Shown here: positions 16,019-24,970 of the stretch, in pieces
Numbering within the stretch: position 1 is the first letter of the stretch
How the letters are laid out: every line of letters starts with the position of its first letter
Source: an uncultured Novosphingobium sp.
Lineage (GTDB): Bacteria; Pseudomonadota; Alphaproteobacteria; Sphingomonadales; Sphingomonadaceae
Direction of reading: 5' to 3'
Assembly (NCBI GenBank): GCA_937860195.1
Contig: CALMBN010000094.1
Location: 1-25,162 of the forward strand
Length of the DNA stretch: 25,162 nucleotides
Notes under the pieces: generated by a model
Seen by the model: only the letters and a program-made list of their open reading frames with translations
Database searches by the model: none
Told to the model about the DNA's origin: nothing
Translations under genes and position numbers: made by a program

Positions 16019-16761
16019 CGGCAGCCTCCATCGACCTGAAGCAGGACCCCGGTGGTATAGCTTGACGCAGAACTGGCCAGCATCAGCGCCGCCGTGACGA
16101 TCTCTTCGGGCCTGCCTGGGCGGCCCAGTGCGACTGGTTGAACTTCGCGCTGTTCGGGGGCCCAGGCCTCGGCGATGTCGGTCAGGAATGCGCCGGCGAC
16201 GATTGAATTGACCCGCACTGTAGGGGCATATTCGCGGGCGAGGCTGACGGTCATCGCGTTAAGTGCGGCTTTGGCCCCGGAATAGGGCACGACCCCGGGT
16301 GCCGCCCGGATCGCGGCGATCGAGCTGATGTTGATGATCGCACCGCCCGTTCCCTCAGCCATTCGGTGTCCAATCTGGCTGGCGAGCCGGAACGGCCCCT
16401 TGAAGTTGAGGTTAAGCACCGAATCGAACAGCGCTTCGGTCAGCTCGTGGCTTGGGCAAGCGGGTGACATTCCGGCGTTGTTGACCAGCACGTCAACCTT
16501 GCCGAACTCTCCATAGGCCGCCTCGACCAGCGCATCGCAATCGGCCCAGCGCCCGGCGTGCATCCCGACTGCCAGCGCGCGCCGACCCAGCGCGCGGACC
16601 TCGTCGGCTACCGCCTCGCAGTTCTCCAGCTTGCGGCTGGCGATAATCACGTCTGCGCCGCGCTCGGCGAAAGCCATGACCATCCGCTGGCCCAGCCCGC
16701 GCGAGCCGCCGGTGACCAGCACCACTTTGCCGGTGAAATCGAACAGCGGATCGGGGGCCAT
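16015..16761 (-). CDS. Short-chain dehydrogenase/reductase
   Basis: I take the ATG at 16761 (248 residues), which has AAAGGACG upstream at good spacing; the frame extends further to 17061 but that part is antisense to the next gene. The protein shows the classical SDR pattern: cofactor loop TGGSRGLG (17-24), NNAG (94-97), and catalytic S147, Y160 and K164 (YSGAK). It uses NAD(P)H to interconvert an alcohol and a ketone; the substrate cannot be read from the sequence. It is divergent from an acyl-CoA dehydrogenase pair, so a role in acyl-CoA or alcohol oxidation is as likely as one in sulfosugar use. Confidence 0.9.
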   Translation of the reverse strand: MAPDPLFDFTGKVVLVTGGSRGLGQRMVMAFAERGADVIIASRKLENCEAVADEVRALGRRALAVGMHAGRWADCDALVEAAYGEFGKVDVLVNNAGMSPACPSHELTEALFDSVLNLNFKGPFRLASQIGHRMAEGTGGAIINISSIAAIRAAPGVVPYSGAKAALNAMTVSLAREYAPTVRVNSIVAGAFLTDIAEAWAPEQREVQPVALGRPGRPEEIVTAALMLASSASSYTTGVLLQVDGGCR

Positions 16762-16779
16762 GGTCACGTCCTTTGGTTC

Positions 16780-16811
16780 AGGTGATTGCACCTTTTTAAT
16801 CGAACGATTAA
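16780..16811. promoter_or_regulatory. Two palindromes between the SDR and acyl-CoA dehydrogenase genes
   Basis: TTAATCGAACGATTAA (16796-16811) is a perfect palindrome of two 7-base arms around AA. Two bases before it lies AGGTGATTGCACCT (16780-16793), with 5-base arms around ATTG. Both sit in the 68-74 base gap between two divergent starts. The first has the size and spacing of a TetR-family operator. No regulator gene for it is present in the window. Confidence 0.5.
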
Positions 16812-16835
16812 GGCGGTGCCAAGGAGAGAATGACG

Positions 16836-17930
16836 ATGTCGATACTCTATGACGAAGGCCAGCAGGCCATCGCCACCGAATCGCGCCGCGTGCTGGATGC
16901 TCGCATGGACAAGGGCCGCTTGCTGGCGCTGCTCGAACAGCAGGGGCAGCACGATGCGCCGTTCTGGGAAACGGCTGTCGAGCAGGGCTGGACCGCCCTG
17001 GCGATTCCTGAGGAATACGGCGGCCTGGGGCTTGGACTGACCGAACTGGGACTGGTCGCACAGGCTTGCGGCGCGGCGACTTCGGGCGCTCCGTTTCTGA
17101 CAGGCGGCTATGGTCTGGCGCAGGCGTTGGCGCAGGGCAGCGATGCTGCGCTGGCGGGTAAGTGGCTACCCGGCTTGGCGAACGGCGATGTGACCGGTTG
17201 TGTCGCTTTTGCTGAGGGCACTGCGGCGCTGCCGCCGGTTCCCAGCGTGACCTTTGCCGATGGCAAGCTGACCGGCGCCAAGGTGGCGGTCGCGGGCGGG
17301 CTCAAGGCTGACCTCGGATTGGTCTGGGCAAGCAGTGCGGGCGAACCGGCGCTGGTCCTCGTTGAGCTTTCGGGCGCGGCTCGCGCAGCAGTGGCCAGCT
17401 ATGACAACACCCGGCTCTATGCCGATCTGAGCTTTGATGGCGCGCCTGCAACGCTGATTGCACTGGGCGATGCGGCCCGCGCTCTGGCGCTCGATGTGTT
17501 GGCCCGGATGGCGGTGGTGACCGCGCACGAGCAGGTTGGCGGGGCCGAGGCGCTGCTGTACATCGCCCGCGATTATGCCGTGACCCGCAAGGCCTTTGGC
17601 CAGTTGATCGGTGCGTTCCAGTCAATCAAGCACCGGATTGCCGAAATGTACGGTCTGGTCGAAGTGGCCCGAGCCAATTGCATCCATGCCGCAGCGCAGG
17701 AAGGCAGTGACGGCTTTCTGCTGGCCGCCGCCGATGCCCGGATTTCGGCGACCGAGGCCTATGATACCGATGCCCGCGATTGCATGCAGATTCATGGCGG
17801 GATCGGGGTGACCTGGGAGCTGGGACTTCACCTCCACATGCGCCGCGCCCGCAGTCTGGCCGTGGAGCAGGGCAACCTGCTGTTCTGGGAAGACCTCCTC
17901 GTCAAACAACTCACCGGAGACAAGGCATGA
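16836..17930 (+). CDS. Acyl-CoA dehydrogenase, small/degenerate subunit of a paired enzyme
   Basis: The protein has about 364 residues. Two starts are possible; I prefer the ATG at 16836 because AAGGAG (16821-16826) is only three bases from the ATG at 16830. The C-terminal helical half is well conserved (RKAFGQLIGAFQSIKHRIAEMY, quoted in parts: RKAFGQ, FQSIKH; and QIHGGIGVTWE). The middle beta domain is weak and lacks the usual TEPxxGSD flavin-binding segment found in the next gene. This is typical of one chain of heteromeric acyl-CoA dehydrogenases such as PimC/PimD or the steroid-degrading ChsE pairs. It overlaps its partner by four bases (ATGA). Confidence 0.88.
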   Translation: MSILYDEGQQAIATESRRVLDARMDKGRLLALLEQQGQHDAPFWETAVEQGWTALAIPEEYGGLGLGLTELGLVAQACGAATSGAPFLTGGYGLAQALAQGSDAALAGKWLPGLANGDVTGCVAFAEGTAALPPVPSVTFADGKLTGAKVAVAGGLKADLGLVWASSAGEPALVLVELSGAARAAVASYDNTRLYADLSFDGAPATLIALGDAARALALDVLARMAVVTAHEQVGGAEALLYIARDYAVTRKAFGQLIGAFQSIKHRIAEMYGLVEVARANCIHAAAQEGSDGFLLAAADARISATEAYDTDARDCMQIHGGIGVTWELGLHLHMRRARSLAVEQGNLLFWEDLLVKQLTGDKA

Positions 17931-19132
17931 GCGAGCTTGAAGCCTACCGCGCCAAGGCCCGCGCTTTCCTTGAAAGCATGGCCTTGAAATATGCCCGCGA
18001 AGCCCGAACCGGCAATACCGTTGAACAGGATCTTGCGCTCGGCCGCGAATATATGGCGGCCAAGCACGATGCCGGGTTTGCCGGGATCAACTGGCCGGTT
18101 GAGATCGGCGGCCAGGGGCTGACCCACCTCCACAAGATTGCCTTTGATGGCGAGGAAATGCAGTTCGGGATGCCGGTGCAGTTCTTCGGGATCTCGCTCG
18201 GAATGCCGGTGCCGATCCTGATCCACTATTGTGAAGACAAGGAGTTCGTAAAGGAGCGGGTCCGCAAGGCCCTGCGCGGCGAAGAAATCTGGTGCCAGAT
18301 GTTCTCCGAACCTTCGGGCGGGTCGGACCTTGCGGCGCTCAGGACCAAGGTCGAGCCTGACGGCAACGGCTGGAAGATGAACGGCCAGAAGATCTGGACC
18401 TCTTGGGCGCAGTACTGCGACTATGGGGTGATTGTCACTCGTTCTGACCCGACGGTCGAAAAACACAAGGGGCTAACCTACTTCTGGATCGACATGCGGT
18501 CCAAGGGAGTCGAGGTCCGCCCGATCAAACTCGCGGGCGGGGACAGCCACGTCAACGAGGTGTTCTTTGACGATGTCCGGGTTGAGGATTCGCAGCGGCT
18601 TGGCGCGGTTGGGGGAGGGTTCGGGGTCTCACTCCATACCCTGATGATCGAACGCTACATCGCGACCGACAGTGCCGGGTTTGGCCCGCATCTCGATGAA
18701 TTCGTCAAACTGGCGAGCGAGACGGACCTCAATGGCAAACCCGCGATCGAGGACGGGCGGATGCGCAGTGCCATCGCCCGCAACCATGCAATGCGCGCCG
18801 GGCTCGATTCAATCACCCGCCGGGCCTTTGCGATGATGATGGCCGGGATGCAGCCAGGGCCGGAAGGGTCATTGCAGAAACTGGTCGCGGTGCGCAGCCG
18901 GCAAAAGCTATCCGAGCTGGCGATGGACCTCAAGGGCAACGAAGGCCTCGCCTTTGACGAGCACGCCTATGTCAAGACTGACTGGGGAACCTCGTGGCTG
19001 AACGCGCCGACAGGCCGGATCGCCGGCGGATCGGACGAGGTGCTGCTCAACACCATCGCCGAAAAGATCCTCGGTCTGCCGCAGGATTACCGGCCGGATA
19101 AGGGCGTGCCGTTCAACGCAATCCCGGCCTGA
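17927..19132 (+). CDS. Acyl-CoA dehydrogenase, large subunit of a paired enzyme
   Basis: The 401 residues contain an intact flavin and substrate domain, with FSEPSGGSD at 126-134 and KIWTSWAQ following, and the C-terminal IAGGSDEVLLN and ILGLP. The position of the glutamate base used by medium-chain enzymes (EG in YEGT) is Ala here (about A366), so the catalytic base must lie elsewhere or in the partner chain. The start overlaps the previous gene's stop (ATGA). The pair probably forms an alpha2beta2 enzyme for dehydrogenation of a branched, dicarboxylic or ring-derived acyl-CoA; the substrate is not known. No link to sulfoquinovose is evident. Confidence 0.92.
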   Translation: MSELEAYRAKARAFLESMALKYAREARTGNTVEQDLALGREYMAAKHDAGFAGINWPVEIGGQGLTHLHKIAFDGEEMQFGMPVQFFGISLGMPVPILIHYCEDKEFVKERVRKALRGEEIWCQMFSEPSGGSDLAALRTKVEPDGNGWKMNGQKIWTSWAQYCDYGVIVTRSDPTVEKHKGLTYFWIDMRSKGVEVRPIKLAGGDSHVNEVFFDDVRVEDSQRLGAVGGGFGVSLHTLMIERYIATDSAGFGPHLDEFVKLASETDLNGKPAIEDGRMRSAIARNHAMRAGLDSITRRAFAMMMAGMQPGPEGSLQKLVAVRSRQKLSELAMDLKGNEGLAFDEHAYVKTDWGTSWLNAPTGRIAGGSDEVLLNTIAEKILGLPQDYRPDKGVPFNAIPA

Positions 19133-19175
19133 CTAATTTACCATTCGGTAACGGCTCTGGGCGGATAAGGTGTCC

Positions 19176-19310
19176 ATGGCCCGCGCCCTTGCCCATGCTG
19201 TCTGTCAACCGCTGCCTGACGCGGCGGAGTTGCTGCGGCTGTTGCTGGTGACCGGCTGCGCGGCGGCTCTGATTGCTGCTGGCCAGGCACTGCCGGCCCT
19301 AGGCCTGTAG
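19176..19310 (+). CDS. Possible 44-residue small membrane protein
   Basis: An ATG at 19176 is preceded by ATAAGG with five-base spacing and opens a 44-residue frame ending in TAG. It begins MARALAHAVCQ and has a hydrophobic stretch LLRLLLVTGCAAALIAAG that could span the membrane. The last 12 bases overlap the 3' end of the converging TauE/SafE gene. Nothing in it is recognisable. It fills most of the 166-base gap between the acyl-CoA dehydrogenase and the exporter; it could equally be chance or a gene remnant. Confidence 0.25.
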   Translation: MARALAHAVCQPLPDAAELLRLLLVTGCAAALIAAGQALPALGL

Positions 19311-20045
19311 CAGTTTCCAAAGCGCTGCTATCGCCGCAAGGCCAAGTACACCGCCGGTAAATGTCCGCCAGACGGCATCGCTGACCTTGCCGAACGCCAG
19401 ATGGCCCAGCCAGTTGCCGAGCAGTACTGCAGGAAACAGCACTGCGGCAAAGGCTGGTTCGCGCCAGGTCGCAACCCCAAGCGCCAATGCCGAGAGCACC
19501 CCGGCGATTGATGTGGCCATGAAAATCGTCATCATCGACGCGCGGGCCAATTGCGGGGAGATCTCGCGGCGCAAATAGTACGGCACGACGGGCGGCCCAG
19601 GCATGCCTGCAAACCCGGTCAGTATGCCTGATGTGATCCCGGTGGCACCAGTCTCGGCTGGGCCAGGCGCATAGTGTGCGGGCTTCTTTGGCAGCAAGAC
19701 CAGCACGAACGAGGCCAAGGCGATCAGGGCGATCAGCAGCCGCGCCAGAGCAGGATCGGTCAGCGACAGCAGCCACACGCCGAGCGGAGTCGCGAGCATC
19801 GCCAGCGCGGAAATAGTGAATGCGCTCCGCTCGCTCGCGCCGATGATCTTCTTTAGCCCGACCAGCCCGATCAGCAGTCCCAGCCAGTTTGCCACCACCA
19901 CCGCTTCGGTCGGTGGAATGGCAAGGCCAAGCACCGGCACCAGCAGGATCGCCATCCCGAACCCCGCCAGCCCCCGTACGAAAGCCGCGCCCAGCGCCGC
20001 AGCGAGGGCGACGATAATCTGAGCTTCGGTAAGGCCGAGGATCAA
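19299..20045 (-). CDS. TauE/SafE (TSUP) family transporter, possible sulfite exporter
   Basis: The 248 residues form about eight hydrophobic helices with the family pattern of two related halves: [17 protein letters not shown] near residue 27 and [19 protein letters not shown] in the second half. Members move sulfite, sulfoacetate or related anions out of the cell. The start is a TTG at 20045 that overlaps the thrS stop (TTGA); no other good start exists before residue 30. It is translated behind thrS, so it looks like a housekeeping operon by position. Still, a sulfite exporter would suit the sulfite released by the monooxygenase some 11 kb away. The transported ion cannot be read from the sequence. 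Confidence 0.8.
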   Translation of the reverse strand: MILGLTEAQIIVALAAALGAAFVRGLAGFGMAILLVPVLGLAIPPTEAVVVANWLGLLIGLVGLKKIIGASERSAFTISALAMLATPLGVWLLSLTDPALARLLIALIALASFVLVLLPKKPAHYAPGPAETGATGITSGILTGFAGMPGPPVVPYYLRREISPQLARASMMTIFMATSIAGVLSALALGVATWREPAFAAVLFPAVLLGNWLGHLAFGKVSDAVWRTFTGGVLGLAAIAALWKLLQA

Positions 20046-22039
20046 CGCAAATCCGGCGGGGTGGCTTCGCCCTGCAACATTGCAATCGCCTCAGCCAGCG
20101 GCATCACCTTCTGGTATTCGGCCCCAAGCGTTCGGACCGCGACGGTGCCTTCATCGGCCTCGCGCTTGCCGACCACCAGCAGGTGCGGGATTTTTGCCAG
20201 TGAGTGTTCGCGGACCTTGTAGTTGATCTTCTCGTTGCGCAGATCGCTTTCGGCCCTGATCCCGGCGGCTTTGAGCGCCTCCATCACCTCTTCGGCGTAG
20301 CCATCGGCATCGGACACAATTGTTGCCACCACCGCTTGCACGGGGGCAAGCCAGACCGGGAAGCGGCCGGCGTATTCCTCAATCAGGATGCCGATGAAGC
20401 GTTCATAGGCGCCGAAAATAGCACGGTGGAGCATAACCGGGCGGTGCCGCTCGCCATCTTCGCCGATGTAGCTCGCGTCGAGCCGCTCGGGCAGGACCCG
20501 GTCAGACTGGATCGTGCCGACCTGCCAGGTCCGCCCAATCGCATCGGTCAGGTGCCATTCGAGCTTGGGGGCATAGAACGCGCCTTCGCCGGGGAGCTCT
20601 GCCCAGCCATATTCTTCGGTCGCCAGCCCTGCCTTGACCACGGCATCGCGCAGTTCATTTTCGGCCTTGTCCCAATCGGCATCCGATCCGAAGCGCTTAT
20701 CCGGGCGCAGTGCCAGCTTGATCGCGTATTTGAAGCCGAAGTCTTTGTAGACCCGGTCAGCCAGTGCGCAGAAGGCCTGCACCTCTTCCACGACCTGATC
20801 TTCGCGGCAGAAGATGTGGGCATCGTCCTGCGTGAACTGGCGCACTCGCATGATCCCGTGGAGCGCGCCGTGCGCCTCGTTGCGGTGGCAGCAGCCGTTC
20901 TCGTAAAGCCGCATTGGCAGATCGCGGTAGCTTTTGATCCCCTGTTTGAACACCAGTACGTGCGCTGGGCAGTTCATCGGCTTGATCGCCATCCACTGGG
21001 CATCGGCGGCTACCGTCGGGGCGCCGCTTTCAACGTCGGGAACGATATCGGGCACGGCAAACATATTCTCGGCATACTTGCCCCAGTGGCCGGATTGCTC
21101 CCACTGGCGCACGTCCATCACTTGCGGAGTCTTGATCTCCTCGTAGCCCGCGCCATGGATTGCGCGGCGCATGTAGTCCTCCAGCGCGCGATAGATGACG
21201 TAACCCTTGGGGTGCCAGAAAACACTGCCATGGGCCTCGGCCTGAAGGTGGAACAGGTCCATCTCCTGCCCCAGCTTGCGGTGATCGCGTTTGGCCGCTT
21301 CTTCCAGCCGGGTCAGGTGCGCGTCGAGCTGCTTCTTGTTCAGCCAGCCGGTGCCGTAAATGCGGGTTAGCTGGGCATTGTTCTGATCGCCGCGCCAATA
21401 GGCCCCGGCAACCCGCATCAGCTTGAAGGCTTGCGGATCGAGCTTGCCGGTGCTGGGCAAGTGCGGCCCGCGGCACATATCGAGCCAGTCATCCCCCGAC
21501 CAATATACGCTGAGTTCTTCGCCCTCGGGCAAACCGGCGGCCCATTCGGCCTTGAAGCTTTCGCCTTCGCTGGTCCATTTTTCGATCAGCGCCTGCCGCG
21601 ACCAGACTTCGCGGCGCAGCGGTTTATCGGCCCGGATGATCGCGCGCATCGCCTCTTCGATCACGGGCAGATCGTCCATGCCGAATGGATCGCGGCTCGC
21701 CGGGGCCATCACGTCATAATAAAATCCGTCGTCAGTGGCCGGACCGAAGGTGATTTGCGTGCCAGGAAACAGGCCCTGGACAGCCTCGGCCAGAACGTGC
21801 GCGAAATCGTGGCGAGCGAGGTCAAGCGCATCAGCCTCGTCGCGCGCGGTGACCAGCGCCAAAGCAGCATCGCCCGAGAACGGCTGGGTCAGATCGACCA
21901 GTTCGCCATCAATCCGGGCGGCCAGCGCGGCTTTCGCGAGGCCGGGACCGATCGCGGCAGCGACGTCTGCCGGAGTCGACCCAGGGGCCATATCGCGGGT
22001 TGAACCATCGGGCAGGCTGATCTTGAAAAGCTGAGACAT
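20042..22039 (-). CDS. thrS: Threonyl-tRNA synthetase
   Basis: ThrS charges tRNA-Thr with threonine. I use the ATG at 22039 (665 residues, close to the usual length); the frame to 22075 adds 12 unlikely residues. Domains in order: an N-terminal TGS domain ([11 protein letters not shown]), the editing domain with [11 protein letters not shown] and the zinc-type motif [12 protein letters not shown], the class II catalytic core with MKPMNCPAH (zinc Cys), [20 protein letters not shown] (zinc His) and [11 protein letters not shown] (motif 3), and an anticodon-binding C-terminal domain ([14 protein letters not shown]). The stop overlaps the start of the downstream transporter. Confidence 0.97.
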   Translation of the reverse strand: MSQLFKISLPDGSTRDMAPGSTPADVAAAIGPGLAKAALAARIDGELVDLTQPFSGDAALALVTARDEADALDLARHDFAHVLAEAVQGLFPGTQITFGPATDDGFYYDVMAPASRDPFGMDDLPVIEEAMRAIIRADKPLRREVWSRQALIEKWTSEGESFKAEWAAGLPEGEELSVYWSGDDWLDMCRGPHLPSTGKLDPQAFKLMRVAGAYWRGDQNNAQLTRIYGTGWLNKKQLDAHLTRLEEAAKRDHRKLGQEMDLFHLQAEAHGSVFWHPKGYVIYRALEDYMRRAIHGAGYEEIKTPQVMDVRQWEQSGHWGKYAENMFAVPDIVPDVESGAPTVAADAQWMAIKPMNCPAHVLVFKQGIKSYRDLPMRLYENGCCHRNEAHGALHGIMRVRQFTQDDAHIFCREDQVVEEVQAFCALADRVYKDFGFKYAIKLALRPDKRFGSDADWDKAENELRDAVVKAGLATEEYGWAELPGEGAFYAPKLEWHLTDAIGRTWQVGTIQSDRVLPERLDASYIGEDGERHRPVMLHRAIFGAYERFIGILIEEYAGRFPVWLAPVQAVVATIVSDADGYAEEVMEALKAAGIRAESDLRNEKINYKVREHSLAKIPHLLVVGKREADEGTVAVRTLGAEYQKVMPLAEAIAMLQGEATPPDLR

Positions 22040-22117
22040 ATCCCAGCCCTTAGCGGGCCACGCGCAAAGCTTCAACTAAAGCGGAGTGCGTCTAATCTGA
22101 CCCAATATCCGTCTATG

Positions 22118-22199
22118 CTGAGCGTGTCGAAGCACTGTCCTTTTCTTCGTGCCGCAGCGCACAACTGCTTGAAGAAAAACAATCCTTCGACAAGCTCAG
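22118..22199. repeat. Long inverted-repeat element (REP-like)
   Basis: CTGAGCGTGTCGAAG (22118-22132) and CTTCGACAAGCTCAG (22185-22199) are inverted copies with one mismatch. Inside them a second pair, TTTTCTTC (22141-22148) and GAAGAAAA (22171-22178), is perfectly complementary, so the strand can fold into a two-tier hairpin. It fills most of the 204-base gap between thrS and phoD. Motifs of the CTTCGACAAGCTCAG kind are, to my knowledge, frequent intergenic repeats in sphingomonads, and may be mobilised by REP-associated transposases. It could also act as a terminator for phoD. Confidence 0.75.
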
Positions 22200-22243
22200 G
22201 AAAGACGGGCTTGGGGGGTGATTCATATCTCCCAATCGTTGCT

Positions 22244-23896
22244 CTAAGCCGAAAACTTCCTTTGCCCGGCAAGCACCGTCATGCGTTTGGATCCGGCCAA
22301 GGCCGTTCCGCGCTGCCGCACGCTGGCCATGAAGCGCCATTCGCTGGTGGTCGATTTCGGAGTCAGTTCAACCGCCATATAGCCGCGCTGCGAGGTGTCC
22401 GCCCATTTGAGCTGCTTGTTGCGACCGATCAGATCGGCGGCCAGCGCATCGGGCTTGCGCCAGCGGATCGTCGCTTCGGCGCCGGGCGAGGTGACCCCAT
22501 GTCCGGCCATTTCGACCCCGACCCGCGCGCCTTTGCGATCAAGATCGAAGGCCCAGGCGTTGTGGCTGTCGCCGGTGAAGACCAGCAAGTTGGCATTTGC
22601 TTCCAACGCGGCCTTCATCAGCCTGTCGCGGGCAGCGGGATAGCCATCCCAGGCATCCATGTTGTACGGCAGGCCATTCTGTGAGGCGACCGAGGACACC
22701 GCGATCAGCTTCTTGAGCCAGTCGGGCGAATCCGCTGCCATCCCTTCGGCGAGGTTCAGCGGCATCGCCAGATTGCCCATGATAACCTGCTGGATCAGCA
22801 CCTGCCACGGCTTGCGGGCCCGGGTGCTGGCCTTGAGGCCCTGCGCCAGCCAGGCCTCTTGCGGCGCACCCAGCAGCCCGCGCCTGACATCGCGCCAGGC
22901 TCCATCGCGGAACGCGGCGAGCGCGGCATCGGCCTGCCCTGGCGCTGCGGCGTCGAACACTTTGGTCAGTTCAAAGGGCTTGTCACGGGCCACATGGCGG
23001 GTTTCAAGCCGGAACAGCGTGGCGAGGTCACCGACCACGTAGCTGGCATAATAGTCCTCCGAGACGGGCAACCACTCGCGGTAGGCCTTTTCCGCAGCGG
23101 CCTTGCGCACCGCCCAGTCGCCCTCGCCGGCATCGTGGTTCTCGGCCCCATCGCGGTAGGTATCGTTGGCAGTTTCGTGATCGTCCCACACGGTCACCAT
23201 CGGATAGAGCTGGTGCAGCCGCTGCAAGTCCGGGTCTGAGCGGTAGGTCGCAAAGCGTTCGCGGTAGCCAGCCAGCGTCACCGCCTCATCCACGGGCAGC
23301 ACGCGGCCCCCCAGCGTCTGCTTTGCACTTGGATAGACCCCGCGCTTGTACTCATAAAGGTAATCGCCCAGGTGCAGCGCGAGGTCAAAATCACCCGCTT
23401 CGGCGGCATGGGCATAGGCGTTGAACCAGCCGAAACCATAGTTGGAGCAGGAAAACACCGCGATCCTGAACCTCGGCACTTTGCCGACCGGGAGCGTTTT
23501 GGTGCGGCCAATGGCTGAGACTTCGCCCGTGGCTGCAATGAAACGGTAGAAATACCACTGCCCAGGGTTGAGCCCCTTGGCCCAGGCCTTGGCGCAGCAA
23601 TCGTTGGCTGGCGAGGCTACGGCATCGCCCTGCACCGCGATCCGGGCAAATTCGGCATCCTCGGCGACTTCCCACTTGAGCTGCGCTTCGGCATCGGAGA
23701 GGTATCGGGTCCATAGCAGTACCTGCGTCGGCCCTGGCTCGCCGCTCGCCACGCCGTGCGTAAAGCCGCCGCTGCCCTGCCCCAGCGCGGGCGCGCCGAT
23801 CCCGGCCAACCCCAGCAGCCCCAATTTCAGCGCATTGCGGCGGTTGGCGGCCAGCAAGGGCATTTCAGGCACGGCAAGGGGTTTGGAGGCGGTCAT
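22244..23896 (-). CDS. phoD: PhoD-type alkaline phosphatase/phosphodiesterase
   Basis: PhoD enzymes hydrolyse phosphate mono- and diesters outside the cytoplasm. The 550 residues begin with a Tat-type signal (NRRNALKLGLLGLAG, twin Arg at 19-20), then a fibronectin-like N-terminal domain (VASGEPGPTQVLLWTR). The metallophosphatase core has VFSCSNY (C150), HLGDYLYEY (D178, Y181), VWDDHETAND (238-240) and FTGDSHNAWAF. These match the Fe/Ca ligands of the family. GGGAGA precedes the ATG. Single gene; no Pho box was recognised upstream in the short gap to the hydrolase gene. Confidence 0.94.
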   Translation of the reverse strand: MTASKPLAVPEMPLLAANRRNALKLGLLGLAGIGAPALGQGSGGFTHGVASGEPGPTQVLLWTRYLSDAEAQLKWEVAEDAEFARIAVQGDAVASPANDCCAKAWAKGLNPGQWYFYRFIAATGEVSAIGRTKTLPVGKVPRFRIAVFSCSNYGFGWFNAYAHAAEAGDFDLALHLGDYLYEYKRGVYPSAKQTLGGRVLPVDEAVTLAGYRERFATYRSDPDLQRLHQLYPMVTVWDDHETANDTYRDGAENHDAGEGDWAVRKAAAEKAYREWLPVSEDYYASYVVGDLATLFRLETRHVARDKPFELTKVFDAAAPGQADAALAAFRDGAWRDVRRGLLGAPQEAWLAQGLKASTRARKPWQVLIQQVIMGNLAMPLNLAEGMAADSPDWLKKLIAVSSVASQNGLPYNMDAWDGYPAARDRLMKAALEANANLLVFTGDSHNAWAFDLDRKGARVGVEMAGHGVTSPGAEATIRWRKPDALAADLIGRNKQLKWADTSQRGYMAVELTPKSTTSEWRFMASVRQRGTALAGSKRMTVLAGQRKFSA

Positions 23897-23991
23897 GCGG
23901 GTCTCCCGGATATTTGCGCCAGACTAACCAGGTTTTGTGACACGGCAATGGCGGGATTGCTTTGCGACACTGGCGCGGGCAGGACTCGCCG

Positions 23992-24723
23992 ATGGCCAAG
24001 ATCCGCTCTCACCCCCTGCCCGATGGCCGCCGGATCGCATTCCGCCATGCCGCGGGCGCCAACCCGACGCTGGTGTTTCTGCCGGGCTATATGTCCGACA
24101 TGGCCGGGAGCAAGGCTGGCGCGGTGTTCGATTGGGCCGTGGCGCAGGAGCGGGCTTGCCTGCTGCTCGACTATTCGGGCTGCGGCGAGAGTGCGGGCGA
24201 GTTCAAGCATGGCACCCTGACCCGCTGGCGAGATGAGGTGCTGGCCTTGATCGAGGCCCATTGCCCCGGACCGGTCGTGCTGGTCGGCAGTTCGATGGGC
24301 GGATGGCTGATGCTGCTGGTGGCGCTGCGCATTTCCGAAAAGGTCGCCGCTCTGGTCGGGATCGCGGCTGCGCCGGATTTTACGGCCTGGGGGTTCAGCG
24401 ATGAACAGCAGGCTGACTTGCTGGCCGGCGAGACGGTGCTCGAAGAGAACGCCTATGGCCCGCAGCCGACCCCGACGTTCCCGGCTTTTTGGGCCGATGG
24501 TCAGGCGAACTTGTTGCTCGGCAATGACATCGCGCTCGATTGCCCGGTGCGTTTGCTTCACGGCCAGCAGGATGCCGACGTACCGTGGGAAATCGCGCTG
24601 CGGCTGGCCAACGCGTTGCGTTCAGCCGATGTGCAGGTCACCACGGTCAAGGACGGTGACCATCGGCTCAGCCGTGAAGCCGACATTGCCCTGCTGCTGC
24701 GCATCCTTGCAGCGCTGGACTGA
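23992..24723 (+). CDS. Alpha/beta hydrolase (ABHD10-like esterase/thioesterase)
   Basis: I choose the ATG at 23992 with AGGA upstream (243 residues). The alpha/beta hydrolase pattern is clear: FLPGYMSDMAGSK (oxyanion region), LLLDYSGCGES, nucleophile S101 in VGSSMGGW, acid D194 in HGQQDADVP and His 224 in DGDHRLS. The FLPGYMSDMAGSK and SGCGES segments are like the ABHD10 group of thioesterases/acyl-glucuronide esterases found in alphaproteobacteria and mitochondria. Natural substrate unknown. It is divergent from phoD and followed 16 bases later by a small gene. Confidence 0.88.
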   Translation: MAKIRSHPLPDGRRIAFRHAAGANPTLVFLPGYMSDMAGSKAGAVFDWAVAQERACLLLDYSGCGESAGEFKHGTLTRWRDEVLALIEAHCPGPVVLVGSSMGGWLMLLVALRISEKVAALVGIAAAPDFTAWGFSDEQQADLLAGETVLEENAYGPQPTPTFPAFWADGQANLLLGNDIALDCPVRLLHGQQDADVPWEIALRLANALRSADVQVTTVKDGDHRLSREADIALLLRILAALD

Positions 24724-24739
24724 CTGACCGGAACCCTCC

Positions 24740-24970
24740 ATGCCGCTCTCCCTCCTCCTCCCCCTGATCGCCCAGATCGGCCCGGTCGGCGCGCTGCCGC
24801 CCAAGCCTCTGCCGATCCCCAGAGCAAAGAGCGCCGCCGTGGCTTCACCTGAAACCGATCGCTTCAAACAGTGCCTCGATCTGGCGATGACCCGTCCATC
24901 GGAAGCGATCGAAGCTACCCAGGCGTGGCTCAAGGTCGCCAGGACGATGGCGATCCAGGGAAAAATCTGA
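24740..24970 (+). pseudogene. 5' part of a small exported hypothetical protein, broken at a sequence junction
   Basis: The frame encodes 76 residues: a hydrophobic N terminus (MPLSLLLPLIAQIG), a proline-rich linker and RFKQCLDLAMTRPSEAIEATQAWL. The CLDLA...P..A...A..WL pattern is like the first TPR-type helix pair of a hypothetical exported protein family in sphingomonads that normally continues for another 100 or more residues. After about residue 64 (about base 24933) the sequence instead becomes the antisense of an M48 peptidase and stops soon. The gene therefore looks truncated by a rearrangement or a misassembly. Confidence 0.5.

Noticed and set aside
16762..17061. N-terminal extension of the SDR to 17061
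   Set aside because: The added 100 residues are Pro/Arg-rich and antisense to the acyl-CoA dehydrogenase; the ATG at 16761 has a good ribosome binding site and begins just before the Rossmann fold.
19138..20085. A 315-codon minus-strand frame overlapping the TauE/SafE gene
   Set aside because: It is in a different frame from the transporter, is Arg/Ala-rich without membrane helices, and would overlap thrS; the 248-residue TSUP frame explains the region.
20204..21370. A 388-codon plus-strand open frame
   Set aside because: It is antisense to thrS and contains no family motif; long shadow frames are expected opposite GC-rich genes.
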